Part shown: positions 33,860 through 47,400 of the stretch, piece by piece | How positions within the stretch are numbered: the first letter of the stretch is position 1 | Layout: every line of letters begins with the position of its first letter | Assembly (NCBI RefSeq): GCF_001625305.1 | Contig: NW_017804165.1 | Span: 266,127-330,126, forward strand | DNA: 64,000 bases | Direction of reading: 5' to 3' | From: Branchiostoma belcheri | Lineage: Eukaryota; Chordata; Leptocardii; Amphioxiformes; Branchiostomatidae | Notes under the pieces: model-generated | Seen by the model: the letters and a program-made list of their open reading frames with translations, nothing else | The model's database searches: none | Told to the model about the DNA's origin: nothing | Program-made: the position numbers and the translations under genes

Positions 33860-35015
33860 GGTAAGCAACGACAATATCCGTACAGCAGAGGCATCTTGCG
33901 GCTCATGTTTGAACTACAGGAATGCAGACCACGGAAGATGTTGCTCGCGAGGGCGCATTCTATTGACACAACATTCGCTGTCTGAGCTTTTAATTCTAAG
34001 AAACCACTGTAACGTTTTGTCTGCATAGTTGGAAACAGTGCCATAGACCATGGTTAACGAAATGAGGAAAGACGACGAGATAGGATTGACAGTGCAGGAA
34101 GTGGAGTAGGCACTTCGCTACGGTGTGACCGTGACATGGCGAGTCAACCACAGAACCTGCCAAACTTTCTCGGATTCTCCGTACATCCTTATGCTTTCAA
34201 GGAAACGATCTAGACACTAGGCTTGTTGTGCCATTTAGCTCCCGTTTCACTTAATCGTATTGCGGTTTGTGTACTTTGTTTTAGAAAAACTCAGAAAGCA
34301 GACATTTTCCAGCGGGATCAGAAATGACTCTATTCATGTACATCCAGGCTTATCATCGAATCGCGTTGACCTACATCTGGGCTCCGTACTGAAATAATTC
34401 CATCATCTGTTTTTAAATCTGAGAATCCTGAGATGATGATGCGTTCCGGAACCATTGATGACTTATCTTTATCTATGGTTATCTCGGATGGTCGATCATT
34501 CACACCCGGATAACCACACATCTCATGTGAATCGTTTTTTTTTTCGTGCGCGTGCCTTACTTGAAGGAAGAAAAGTCAATTGCACTGACGGAAGAGGACA
34601 AAAGTAATTATAAAGACACGCGTGTTCCTTCACCAAACCATGGAACTTGCAGCTTGTGCCCACGAAAAGCCACGGCACAAGACAGGGCTGGCGCGGTATA
34701 TTTAAGTTTGGGAGAGGTGGCTGTGAAATGGGATGTACATGTAACAAGCCACCACACCCAGGAAAGCTATTAAAGATGTGACTAAAAGAAGGGTTTAAGG
34801 CACATTATGTCACATAGATACCGCTAACAGACTAACGTGCGACCCGTGATAAGGGATAATGTTGGCACAGATACCTGCCCACTCAGCCACTTGAAGGGAT
34901 CACCATTGAGCACCTATAATAGCGGACTCTGGGTGGATCTGTTCTGGGGAATTATATACCTAGTCTCGTGATAAAGTGGGAAGGTGACAAGATTACTGAG
35001 GCGGGACTGACGGAG

Positions 35016-35125
35016 TTGGTTGGTTGGTTGGTTGGTTGGTTGGTTGGTTGGTTGGTTGGTTGGTTGGTTGGTTGGTTGGCTGGTTGGTTGGTTGGTTGGT
35101 TGGTTGCTTGGTTGCTTCGTCGGTT
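35016..35125 (+). repeat. (TTGG)n microsatellite
   Basis: About 25 tetranucleotide units, with interruptions (ggctgg, ttgctt, cgtcgg) towards the right end. Both strands are open and encode GWLV or PTNQ repeats, which are artefacts. Confidence 0.95.
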
Positions 35126-36356
35126 GGTTGATTCGTCGGTTGGTTGCTTGGTTGGCTAAAGGTGAGAACAGGATCATTTGGCAAGAAAGTTTGATTTCAA
35201 CAATTTTAACTTTCTTGGTTTGACCCTTGTCTTCTGATCATGTCTTGTCTTGTCATCACGAGGCCTGCCCTATAATCACTTGCTTACCGGGGGTGGAGCC
35301 GCGGAGGACTATTATGTTCTCCCTCTCTGGGAGTGTTTCTAATCCTGTTGTCAGGATCAATGATGAGAAAGGGAGATTTATGAAAACGGCTCCCTGACAG
35401 ACGTTTCTCGGTGGTAATCCGGTAACCATGGTGATTCTTCGTTGTTGTCAGAGACTCGATAACTGCGGGATCTTTCGGAACTCTGAGTCGTCTTCACAAT
35501 ATGTCTGATCCTTCCAGTCAACTAACACGTAGCTAGAATAGTGGGCTTTAAGACATCTTATTATGTAAGGGCTCCATTTAAGGAGAACAGTATCATCAAG
35601 ACATAGATTATACCACCTCTTAAGAATGTCCCGTGTCTTAAGTTATTAATTAGGGACAATACGGCGGCACCATAATTAGTATGCCTGGGCGGTTATTGGT
35701 GGAGCTTAGGAGGAACATCTGACCTGGCTCGTATGTCTTCAGGGCATCCCTGTAACAGCGCGGGACCAGACGTGCTTAATGTGAGAACTCCGCGAGCATT
35801 TAAGGACAATTAACGTGTAAAGAGGCGGATAATTAGTATGAAGAAATACAGTACCTGCGTTGGGGGGTCTGGGTGGTGAGAATGACTTGGGGAAATTGTT
35901 ATAGCCAAGATTTCTTTTTAGGTCAACTAGTACTTTGAAGTGAAGAATATCCATTGCTGAATCGTGAGTTAGCATTGGAGAGCAAAAGGAGCATCTATAG
36001 CAGCGATACGGTCACCGAAACTTCGGCTGAATAAAAGACTTGGTTGTGTAAAAAGAGTCTCTTTACTCAGTGACTTACCAACCTGAAGAAACTATTTACG
36101 GAAGCAAAAGGAGTCATAGGATGTCGGTGTAGAGGACGTGCCCCGCCATATTCTCAAGTATCTCTCACGTCGATGATGGACAGGTGATATTAAAGACGTT
36201 CCCATCAGAACATCCCTCGTACCCAGGGAAATACCAGCTGTGCTGGGGACGTCTTGGCGTTACCATGCTAACGGCCCGAGGCCAAGACGACCGGAGACAT
36301 GTATGGAGAGGGGTTCCGGTGTGGGAAAGTCACAGTGCAAACTGGTCGGGTATTAC

Positions 36357-36497
36357 TTGTCTCCAAGCAGATCCTAAGGTGGCAAAAAGACAGTATCAAA
36401 TTGGCCAGGCAGTATCCATTGGCCATATAGGGTAAAAAAAGGGGCCATATATAGAAAGCTAACGATCTTCCCCCATCAACCTCTGCTTGGAGGGTAG
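36357..36497. mobile_element. hAT-like MITE family 2, copy 2 (141 bp)
   Basis: Termini tgtctccaagcagat / ctctgcttggagggta, flanked by ggtattac on both sides (36349-36356 and 36498-36505), an 8-bp target duplication. Confidence 0.8.
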
Positions 36498-38109
36498 GGT
36501 ATTACAACATTCACCCGGTTACGATTGGTGTACATCTGAGCATTATCTATGACAGAAAAGCAAATGTTCTACAGTTCAAATCTAAGAGGATGTTACTTTC
36601 CAGTGTCAGTGCTCTTTCCTTTCCAATAGTTTCTCACATACGCAAAATTAAATACGTAGTAAGTCAAACGGTTTTTTTTTATTGTTTTTCATCTTGTTGA
36701 AGATTCTGTTGCCTTCTTCATTTCCAGTTTCTGTTGACCATCCTCCCAGTTCCCGAGTCCATGTCTTCACCCAAAGAGTTTAAATCCCCGGTGTGGACAC
36801 GCCCCCTTCAGTACGGACACTTCGGCCTGGAGAAATGTGTGGGAAAACCTGTAAACTCGAGCGTCCTGCTATCAATGGAATCAATCCTCCGCCGGATTCC
36901 AGAACTTCCAGTGGAAATGGCACCATTAAAGTTTTGTTGTGCAACCTGTTGTCAGACCTCTTCCGTGTGAATTTTCGGTATTGATCGGGTGGAGATAAGA
37001 GTAAGGACACGCATCGCTATGCACGGATGTACACACTGAGCCATTCAGCAAGAAATTAATGTATCATTTTCTAAATATTGTCTCTAGTTTAATCTCTTTA
37101 ATATCGAGCGACACAGACGGTGCCTTTCACGTTTGCGTCTGAGATGGTGCCTTATGGTTTGATGAAGGTAGAAGATCTACATGACGTTTTCAAACATTGC
37201 AATGGGCACGGGGCGTCGGTAGAACTAGTAAGGAAGGTTCCGCCTGTACTGTGCCGCTCGACAGTTTCTGAATCTGATTGATTTGATATCAATGAGATTA
37301 AAGTTCTGGCGTGTTCAGATTTATCTAATATTAATGACATCAAAGTGGACACAAAAGCAGATACTTTACTTTACGTTGGGAAGAAGAGACCTCTCCCTGA
37401 CCATGTCATCCATGGTGAGACAGAAGAGAAGGTGGCGTGTGTTCTTAGATTCGCCTCTCACAGTAATTTGCAGTTGTGAGATAATGACGCGCTCAGCTCA
37501 GTATGATCTATGGAAAAAGCTTCCATTGAGGTTTTTTTTAAAAGAAACTTGCGTGATACATTTACTTCTGACTGAAAGGCCCTTTTGAGTTGACCCGGCG
37601 GCGGCGGCGACAAGAAAGGCCCTGCTGTGGCGGGGGGCCGGCGGGCCTGTCAGGGCTCCTTTCGGGCCCACTCAGACGGAGCGGAGACGTCTTGAGACGC
37701 AAGCTCGCCAGCTGGGCTCGGGTCTGAGCAGCTCACAGGGAGGGGGTTATTCACGGGGCATTATCGTCATTAATCCTTCACTGGAGAATTTACTTCATCC
37801 CATGTCTGATCCTCCGGATTGAAATACGTGGACATTGCCGCTCCTTGCTTCACCGCAGTATTGTCAGTGTTGCGTTCACTCTTTGAGGAAGTTATACTTG
37901 CCTTTGGCAGTGAATTAAAGAAATCCCCATTGCGTGTTACATTCTACTAGTACTACTACTAGTTTCCCTCGTGTCTAGAATGGCTATGTGTGTCATTGAA
38001 TGAGGTTATCGTTCAATCGGTAGACATCAGAAGAAGATAACGCAGGAAGCATTACGCCTCAAGACATATCGAGAACAAACTAAGTGTTTCCGCCGCCTGC
38101 AAGGTGTTA

Positions 38110-38245
38110 CAAGACGCCTGTCCAGGCCGAACCCAGGGAGCGCCAGCTTGTTTTGCGAGGCGGCGGGATCAAAGGCTTGGCAAGGCGCGACGTCACGCGC
38201 GGCGGAGATCAAAGCGCCAGGTGACTCCGTGACGTGGGGAGAAAG
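38110..38245. promoter_or_regulatory. GC-rich block with paired TCF/LEF motifs and CRE-like sites
   Basis: ATCAAAG at 38168-38174 and 38208-38214 (40 bp apart, same orientation), with GACGTCAC at 38189-38196 and GTGACGTG near 38229. CpG-rich against an AT-rich background. Candidate enhancer by motif only. Confidence 0.35.
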
Positions 38246-38943
38246 GTGGGCGCTTGTTTGATGTGGTCGGTCGGAAATTTTGCAGAGCGGGAGAAAACAC
38301 AAGAGGCGAACACAATCTAAGCCATCGTCGCTGTCAATTATTTTCGTTTCACGGTCGTTTTCCGACAGTTAAAGGCTCGACAGATCAAACTACCAGCTAC
38401 TCTTCATCACACCTGTTAAGAATAGACCAAGGAACACAGGACCTTTGATGTGGTCTTTAAGAAAGTTGCCAATGCATGATATAAGAGAGAAGATGCTACT
38501 TGATACCTTTAAGTCTAAATTGTGAGGGACTTGAGTGAAACGATGTGTAAAATCCCCCAAATCCCCTGCACTGATCCTACTAGTAGTTGTAAGAGTGAGC
38601 TGATGTTATCCATCTTAGCTTTAATTTTGGATAGGAAAGCCTTCTAAGCGATTTGAGAGGTTGAAGAGGGGAATATTTTCTCACGAAGGTTAAGAAATCT
38701 ACGAAGGAACACGGCATGTACTGCGCTTATCGTGCGTACTTGCTGCAGTTCAACCCATTCTCGCTATGCGACGCTTCAATTCTAAAAAGCAGCCATGTCC
38801 CAAGGCGAGGGTCAAGGGCAAGGCACACTTGCATGCAGACAGCCTTGACGTGCGAGGAGGCCGATGTTTACCTTCAGTCTCGGTCTTATGCAGGGAGGGA
38901 AGGTGTGTCGACAGGTGTTCGGGTCAGGGATCTTGAATCTTAA

Positions 38944-39308
38944 AGGCATCCAATGCGATTTCCGGGCAGCAGAACTGCAATTATTCTGAATAAGGCAATC
39001 TTTATGATATTGACATATATATGCTTCACATTAGCACATTTGACTGAGCATTTCATACTTTGGGTATGTAAAACTGCAGACACAAGCCTCAAGATGAGTC
39101 GTTTATTTTCTGGGTGGTACCCTAAAAATCAGCTCAGGGCCCTTCCAGTAACCTTTTCCCGTCAAAATTTTGGGAATTTCTGCTACATGAGGGTCAATAT
39201 ACATTGGGATAGTGTGCACGTGGTTGCAACTCAGTATGTAGATAGATGACTAGAATATTGGCTTTGAGAAATCAGGTTTCCAAGCCCTAAAAACTGCACT
39301 GGATGCCT
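38944..39308 (+). mobile_element. TTAA-flanked MITE, copy B (365 bp)
   Basis: Terminal repeats aggcatccaatg / cactggatgcct between TTAA at 38940-38943 and 39309-39312. The TTAA duplication suggests a piggyBac-type mobiliser. Same family as 30365-30709. Confidence 0.75.
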
Positions 39309-39620
39309 TTAAAGAATCCCAGCCTCTGGATGGGCCAAGGACAGGGTATTGAAACTCAGAGATAAGGGTTCAGTCTGTCCTGTCGTGCAGAGTAGATCTA
39401 CAGTACGTAGTGACAACCTGTGTCATGTGTCGTGTTGACGCGAGGCCACGTGAGAAGAAAAGCTGTTATGCACCATGTTTTGAGTCTATTTAGGCGGATC
39501 TTGACATGAGCTGACAATTGAGGTTGTCATCCAATCTATTTATCATGGCCATCTCTTTGTTGTTTGTCACCTGCCTTGTTTATGATCTGTCCCTGTCCTG
39601 TTAAAAGACCAGACGACTGG

Positions 39621-39860
39621 GTCTTGTTACCTGGCTCTTTTCTCCTCTGTGCTTTGCTGCCTTTTCCACACTTTCGTCTCCTCCTTTCTCACCCTCTCTC
39701 GCTCCCCTCTTCAGCTAAGCCTTTTCCAACTCCCCTGACCCTCCCTGTCTTCGTTCCAGACAGGGTCTTGTTTACCTGGCTTTAGGTCTCTTTATACCTT
39801 GCTGCCTTTTGCACATCTTTCGTCTCCGCCTTTTTAACCCTATCTCGCCCCCCTCTTTTT
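39621..39860 (+). repeat. Tandem duplication with 144-bp period in pyrimidine-rich tract
   Basis: gtcttgttacctggctc...ctttgctgccttttccacac...tttcgtctcctcc recurs 144 bp later as gtcttgtttacctggct...cttgctgccttttgcacat...tttcgtctccgcc. A (C/T)n tract follows to about 39920. Confidence 0.75.
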
Positions 39861-42800
39861 TTTCACCCCCCCTCCCTCTCTTCCATCCTCCTTCCCTCGC
39901 TCCCTCCGTCCCTCCGTGATTAATGGCTCTATTTATAAGTTCACCCGGTCGGGTACTTCACACTCATTTCAGCTGGAATGCGGAGCCCGCTCCAACATTG
40001 AGGTTTTACGAACCATAAATACCAAGGTATCCATGACGGTGGTTCCTCAATCTCTGTCAGTGCGGCGGGTCGTGTTTAGACTGTGCTCCCGTGTGTGCGT
40101 ACCTCATGTCACACCTGTGCTGGACGTGCTAGCTCGGGTAACAGCCGTAACTTCGCCTCAACCAAACCTTCTATGTAGTGTGTCTTGGGTCTATCAGGTT
40201 TTCGCATCTCCTGCGTGCTTGCCTCGGTATGCAGGATTCACCGCCTGCTATTAGATGTTCCTTGAAGACCACCACCCTTGTGTGCAGCTGTCTCCTTCAC
40301 TAAACACAGAGTCAGAACCGTGCGCGAGAGGACAGCTGAGGCCCTAATCCTTAATGAAAGTCGAACTGGTCACTTCAGCCTACCAGGCCCTAAATCTGTG
40401 GGTCAGCCTGTGCCATCTAGTGTCTGCGAGATGTGACGAATTGAAGGAGACACTTGGCCAAAGTTGCTGAGTTTGCAGATTTTTTTCATGCAAATTAAAA
40501 ACGGCGCCACTCCTCTATCCTCTGCCAGACTAACAGACGAAGAACCGAGTCTTTTCTGTATTAAAGATACTAATACTGAGTAGTATATCTCCTTCAGTTC
40601 TTCTCGAGTAACCTCCTTGCTATAACTCTCTTTTCCCGTATGTTGTGCCTGAAAGCGCCACCCACCGAGGCCTTGCACCATACTGTGTTATGTCTAGGCT
40701 GTGTCATGCATTCCTGCTACCCTCGCATGTCCGACGTTGTCAACGGGGTAATTTCAAGGCAAGTTACGGTGATTCTACAAGATAAGCAAGAGCCACGTTT
40801 GAGGGAGGACTGCCATATTGCACTGTTGATACACAATTTCTTGTTACTATATATATACATAGATATACGTGATGTTGTTGCCACCACACCTTCCCTTGGT
40901 CTAAAGTAAAGCATTAAAGGGACGGATCGTTGTTGGTGGCTGTGGATGGGTGCGGTCGTTTTGTGGTTTCTCAAATTTTGCCGAGTCAGCAGGATGCAAG
41001 CGCACTTCTCTGCTTCTCGGGCGAGGCCCTTGAGGCACCAGTGGCAGCTGCGCACAGCAACTAGAAGCTGAGACAGAGCACGGGTAGGTAATCCATACGT
41101 GGGGTGTGTCCGCGTTTGAGGTGACCAGAAGGTCGTAGGAGGTCAACAAGATACACACAGACGGACAACAAGGTCACGGCTAACCGAATGCCGTTCACTT
41201 TCACCGATATCAAAACCAACCGACTTCACTCCGTGCAATTCTCAAAAGGACCTGTCCGAAGCGGTGGCAGCCGAAAGGGTGGCTAAAGTTAATTTCACGC
41301 CCAGTTTGTCGGGCGGCGCGCCGGTGGATACAGTAGCGGCCGGGCTGGTCGGGCAGAGGCTCGGGTTACCGGACATGTACTGACAGGGAACAGGACGGAC
41401 TCTTGCCTACCGTCGCTCAAACACCGGACACGACACGACAGGACCGTAGTCTATACCAGACTAACTAGTACATATAGGAGAATATTTGCCATGGGAGTTT
41501 GGCCGCGCCTTGGAGTTTGACTGGCCGCGCAGTTAGAAGGGGAAAATAACGTTACCCTCTCATGGACTGTCGACTCTCTTGGCCAACTATTCCCCTAAGC
41601 TTATTTAACCGAATTCTAGAGTCCGTACCCCAGTAGGAAGGCCTGGTGGAGGCTCTGGGTGGAGGCTAACAGGACAGGCCCAGACAAGTAGCTCCTAGGG
41701 TCTAAACAGCGTCAGAGATGTCTTAAAACTTTTTAAAAGTTTTGAAACAAACTGGATCGGATAACGGTGCAACGTAATTAAGTCGATGATAATTATCAAT
41801 CAGGCACAGCAAACATGTACTAAAATGTGGCTGTTTTCATACACGAGCCAAAAGTTTGGCCTTGATGCAGTACTTAAGGAATCCTGCCAATGGTTTCCTT
41901 GTGATATCTCAAGACGCCGGGCTTGTTTGTATTTCCGCTCTGTCCGGTCACCGGCTGACCTCTTAGGGGCAGATCAAGTATTTCCCAGGCCTTTCAGGGT
42001 GGCTGGAGTACAGATCAAGATATATCCAAAGTCTTAGAGAAATCTAGGGGGTGGGCAGGGAGTCTTAGCACTCTTGAGTAGAAATAAAGTGAAGTTGCAA
42101 AACTTCTGTCAGATACAACAGGTGGAAAGAGTGGTGTCATGGTCCAAACCGACCCCCTTAGGGACCATTAAGGATTTCCCCCCTCGACGCGTGTTAGCGC
42201 TAACCAGGTAACAGGTCCCCCGCGGGCGATCCCACCGCCCGGGGTGAGGGGTGGTTATCGGGCCCGGGTTCTGGGTCAAGACGGCGGCTTCTCCGGTGTC
42301 AAAGTGGCTATAATCCCCGGGGCAAACAGCGAGAGAACGTCCGGATTTCTCGGGGAAGATTCGACCTTATACTGTCAGCAGGGTAGCTGGGGAGTTGTCG
42401 GGACAAGTAGCTAGCGCTGAGCACTTAGAACTTAGAACGTCCTTACTCCTCATCCCAAACAATGCGTGTTCGTCCGTTTGCGTTCGGGTTTGCCGTTGAC
42501 ACAAAAAGTGTCAAAATATACAGAAGAATGAAAAGATATTTCCTACAAAAACCCGAAAAGTTGGATATGACGGCGCATATATCTTAATGATGAAATAGCA
42601 ATATCATAATGCACAGATACAAGTCCTAGAAGCAGATTGTACATATGTGTTCGGATATCCGAGTGACTCGCCTCCAATGCATGAAGAGTGTTGAAACTCC
42701 CCTAGGTCCTAGACCTATATCTGTAACTGGTGCATGTCGCTCAATATATTCTGTCATCAGTCTCCCGACTTTAACGAAGGCTCTTAAAAAGTTTGTGTAG

Positions 42801-43036
42801 AGGGTGAGTTACCAAGGTGGTCTGTGTAGATGCCTTGAGGCACAAAATCCACAATGGAACAATCCTTTGATAGACGAAAATCTTAGAACGTCCTTGGTAA
42901 GAGGGAGTGAAGAAGAGGAGGTGTGTCAGACGTCAGGAGATGGGAGTTGACATGTGCAGACAGCGGTGCTGAGTACTGCTGACCCTTCCTACGGGAGAAA
43001 GGGAACTTTCCTTGAACTCCTGTTGACCCCAATACT

Positions 43037-43223
43037 TAGCCTCTACCAGGCACCGCGGATCGCTGGAAAAATAGTAGAAATTGGCCGAAATAAAGGGATA
43101 GTATACCAGAGAAGATCCAGCCGGCCATAGAAGCTCCAATTCGCGACCCACGGGTTCTCTATCCCTTTATTTCGGCCAATTTCTACTATTTTTCCAGCGA
43201 TCCGCGGTGCCTGGTAGAGGCTA
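43037..43223. mobile_element. TAG-ended foldback element, 187 bp
   Basis: Termini tagcctctaccaggc / gcctggtagaggcta, long near-perfect arms, flanked by the perfect 9-bp duplication cccaatact (43028-43036 and 43224-43232). Confidence 0.9.
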
Positions 43224-44378
43224 CCCAATACTCACATTCTGCTCACTTGTAAGAATGCACTTCATGTAATCTGGAAATTTGCAAGTCGAACAGCCACGCT
43301 CACCTCGAGATCGGTTTTCATTGCCTTTCTTGTGTGTCCACCTGTTGGTTGCGATGTGTATGGTGCTAGTTATCTATTGCAAATGACCTGAATCAAGGAA
43401 GCAGAGAATAACATGAGAGTTTGTCATCGTTTCTATTACTTCTATTTTTTACCATTTTCAAACATGTGCACGACATATTTGACTGCAAAAAAATATACCA
43501 CAGAGCTGGAGAGATATATGATGACTTTTCCCGCTGTTTTACGTTGTTGCGGACCACACATAAAATGCATTCCACACATAATATACGGCGAGGTCACCAC
43601 GGACGGTCTCCTGTACCACATACACATGTACCTAGTTAGATCATCAGTCCTTCTTCCAGGCTTTTCTGTTGAGAGGGTCAAGGACTTGACTGCCGCAACC
43701 TTGTACCAAAAGATACCACGTCGTATTTCTCAAGGAGGTACTAGTAATTTATTAACACAACTTTGATCTATTAGACTTTTGAGTTAATGGTCAATGGACC
43801 CTTGTAATGTTTTCTGGTTCCCACACTGGGTGAGTTCGGAGAGAAAATAAAGAGTGATTACTCGAGATGAAACGGAATACCCTAGGATACAGCACACGAT
43901 GCTGATGATATTAGACAACTCAATGTGAGCAGAGTTCCTGTGATTTAAAGGTGAATATGCACAGTTGGCAACTTGCTTACGGTTCAATAATGGTTGGAGT
44001 TAGGAGAGAAATAAAGAGGGGTCGCTAGAGATGAACACTGGGATACAACAAGCTAGGATACAAGATACAACACATGATGCTGATGATAGTCAAGTCAAAT
44101 CAAGTCAAGTTTATTGCAAACTTTCTGTGACTTTGAGGGTGGATAAGCACGGTTGCTTACTGCTCTATATAACGGTTGGTCCCGACACTCCCTCCACGCT
44201 TGTTGAGGGATGTTGTAAATCGGACCGTCGTCTGTGATGGTGAAACTGTAACAACAGGTCGGGTCAGGGGTCACGGGGTCAGGTCAGGCAGATGGAGGAG
44301 GCTGTCGTCATGGCAACAGCCGGTGTTGAGACAAATCCTTGAGCTGCCACATATACGTAAGAGGTCAGATGTTCAAGG

Positions 44379-44420
44379 CTAGGGTTAGGGTTGTATTAGA
44401 GTTAGGGTTAGAGTTGGGAT
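44379..44420 (+). repeat. Short TTAGGG-like interstitial repeat
   Basis: ctagggttagggttg...agagttagggttagag: about four telomere-like hexamers, interrupted. Too short to imply a telomeric junction. Confidence 0.6.
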
Positions 44421-47400
44421 CATTGTTCAGGGCTATATCATTGGTGCATGTAGATATCAAGCCTAAAGCAACAAAAATATCGTTCTGACTATGATAAATT
44501 TGGTTTAGCCGTACGCGTTTCTTGTGGACTGAAAAGAACTTCGCGATCAATCAAGTCCCAAGCGGTCACAAACTTTTCACCATCATCAGCGCATGGCAGG
44601 CCAGTGATGGAGTGAGGCGGTAACGGGGCACAGCGGACTAGGAACACTCGGGACGACTCTCTGTCGCCGACCTCGCGGATAATGGCGGTGGGAAATAGGT
44701 AATTGCCGGCCCCGGTCCTTTTAGGTCCCCGCAAGAAAGGCTGGCCTACTTCCAGACGGATAGGTCAGACGGGGGACTTGGCCTTTGACCCCTTACGTCA
44801 CCCGGAGTTCCCAGGGTCATGTGAGGGGGTGGGCACCCCTTGCCCCCGTTCCCAGAGGTCGTGTGAGGGGGTGGGGCATTAGAGCCCTGTTGTTGTTGTG
44901 AAGCCTTAGTAGTTGGGGACCTCTATTTCCTCATTTTGTTGAAAACCTGAGAAATCGACACGTTTTCAAATGTTTTCTTTATCACAGCAATATCACCACA
45001 CCTTTAGGTTTTATAAAATGTTTTTTTCCGGCGGAAGAGTTAGCATATTCAATGATATTGCACCAGAACGCGATGGTCAGATACAGTAAGCAAAAGGAAA
45101 AACTTATCATCCTGTTTTTTTTCATCCCCTAGATACAAATGCTCTTGCTCTTCCTTTTTGTGTTGCCAAGTACTGCCTTATCAATTACCTTATATGACAG
45201 CGAGTAATAAGCACTTTGTGAACACCCCCAGTTGATAATGGTGAGCTGAAAACACGGTCTGCGTGACTGAAAACGAAGTTGGAGCAAAGAGGTTACAGCC
45301 TCTCCCCCTCCAATACCAAAGTTGTGTTTTGGCTTCTGCAATCATGTATAACTCGCCAGGGGGCCAATCACTACCGTAAATCAGGTTGGATCGCGGTTGA
45401 TAGTACATTCTGTACTTCACATCAATACCAACAATACTAACCGTTATAGAACTCAACTTTTTTTTCTTTCCATTCTACAACATCTGATCGTACTCAGATC
45501 TGGTGCGATGTATAGCTAGTATACATTGTGCAGGACCTGAACCGCATCGTGACTGATGTCCTGGGCTACGGTCATCGATGTGGCCTGAGAAGCTAGACGC
45601 GATAAATTCTCTGGATGGCCTGCAGAGAGGAAGAGATGGCTACAAGGCAAAGGGATTACTGTCACCAGAATACACACCCATCACTCAAGGACATCTAATA
45701 GATAGAGGCTTGCATTACCTAATTATAATAATATCTCCTGCGACTGTTTTGTTGTCCCAAATATTGACAGAGATCGGGCTGTTATCCTTGGGTGACAGTA
45801 CAGGGAATGTTTTCCCGCACCGTTTGTACGGTTTCTAAGTTACACGAAGTGAAGTGAGTTCTGTTTCTGCACTGCCTCCGTCGGCAGGAGAAGTGTGCAG
45901 CACACTCCACAGCTCACCCTACAGGCCACAGACACGCCAGGCCTATGCAAGGCGGCTGGAACAGCGGCGTGGGGCGACAGCTTGCAGGGCTCGAGCCCGC
46001 TGGGCATGCTCCCGTTTCAGGACCACTCCCAATGGTCAGTTCGTACCACCTGCAAGTCCAGGGGTAAACCATTGCTTTCCCCTTTTAAATTGACTAGATC
46101 GACATCATGCGTTGCTTTTTTTGGCGCACATAAACGCCCAACTACGTCTCTGTATAGTTGACAACCTGTAGTTACACTAGTAATCATCTTTTTTTCATGT
46201 AAACGCGCTACCATTTTTATACGATGGTTGAAAAAATCAACAGTATTCTGTCTGAACCTTTCTAGTTTCTGCTGAAGGACGATGGGTGAGATCCAGACAA
46301 CATATAGGCACAGAGACGGGACGGGGCAGTCTTCTTCAGCGAGGCGTCGACAGACAACAGACTTGAGAAAGACCAGAGAGGGGCTAGCCGACATCACCGT
46401 TCCACCTGACTGGCTTTCTTTGGGACGTCACCCAACGCTCAATTTCTCAACTCTATCCTTCAATCAACTCGTCTCTTCTATTCAGTAGCAGACTGCAGGC
46501 GCGACTTGTGTGCTATTACCACACGGTATCTCCGGCGAATCTAGGTCAACAGAGAACATAAAAATCTTTTTTTGCAGCAAGCCGTGTGGCCAGTTTGTTT
46601 TTGTAAGTTCTGAACGAGCCGCGGTGTTGAATCTGTCTAGCCGCTGACCTTCCATAAGGTCGTTTAGTGAATTACCGGTACTTTAGAGATCTCGTTAGTG
46701 ATTCATGACTGGAAACACGTAGCCAGTGTTTACGTTGCGGGTCGGGATTCAGGCGTATTAACCCCTAACTATGGCGATAAGTCCGCGGCATCGGACTTCG
46801 GCTTTAGCTATGTACCCTGCCTCTCACCTTTGATCTGAAATGCTGTGTTGTTGTGACCCGAGGTATGCCTTAGAAATATCTAACATCTCCGTATGACTCA
46901 CTTGTCAGCTAGACGATTCGCTTTTATCTGATATACAAATATCTACATAAGTTGGGGGCAGCTTTGAAAGTTAAAGTACGAAGCTAGACATTAGCAGGTA
47001 AATAATTTGGAATGTCCGCGGCTAAAAATACCGGACCGTGGGGCGGTCGCTGGGCGGAGTCACTGTGGAAGTTCCCCGGTAGAGATTGAGGGGAAGATTG
47101 CGGGCCGGTGATAACATTGATACGCACCGGACCGAGGGGCCACCTCGATTGTCATGCACGGGCAACTCGTGACAAACAACCGGCGATGTTTAAACTGGAT
47201 CTGGCCTTATTTGACAGCGAGTTACTTCACACGGTCCGAGTTCTTTTAGTACCTAGCTTGCTTGCTGCAACCACCACCACCACCCCGCCCTTTTAGAAAT
47301 GGACGGTCCCTGTCTGACTTTTCCTAATGGTCACTCTACACACCTACGGTTCTCACTAAAGCATTCACAGAAACACAGTCATTGAATTGGTATTCATGTC

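Noticed and set aside
35018-35223. Open frames encoding GWLV and PTNQ repeats
   Set aside because: All frames of a (TTGG)n tract are open; no start context or flanking coding sequence.
36734-37010. Overlapping frames on both strands with an acceptor-like ttcatttccag before them
   Set aside because: Three frames are open at once because of GC-rich composition; no donor keeps phase and no family is recognised.
44379-44420. Telomere or fusion point
   Set aside because: Only about four imperfect TTAGGG-like units with ordinary unique sequence on both sides.
46017-46397. 126-codon minus-strand frame
   Set aside because: Plausible composition in part, but no domain, no splice partners and no upstream context; treated as chance.
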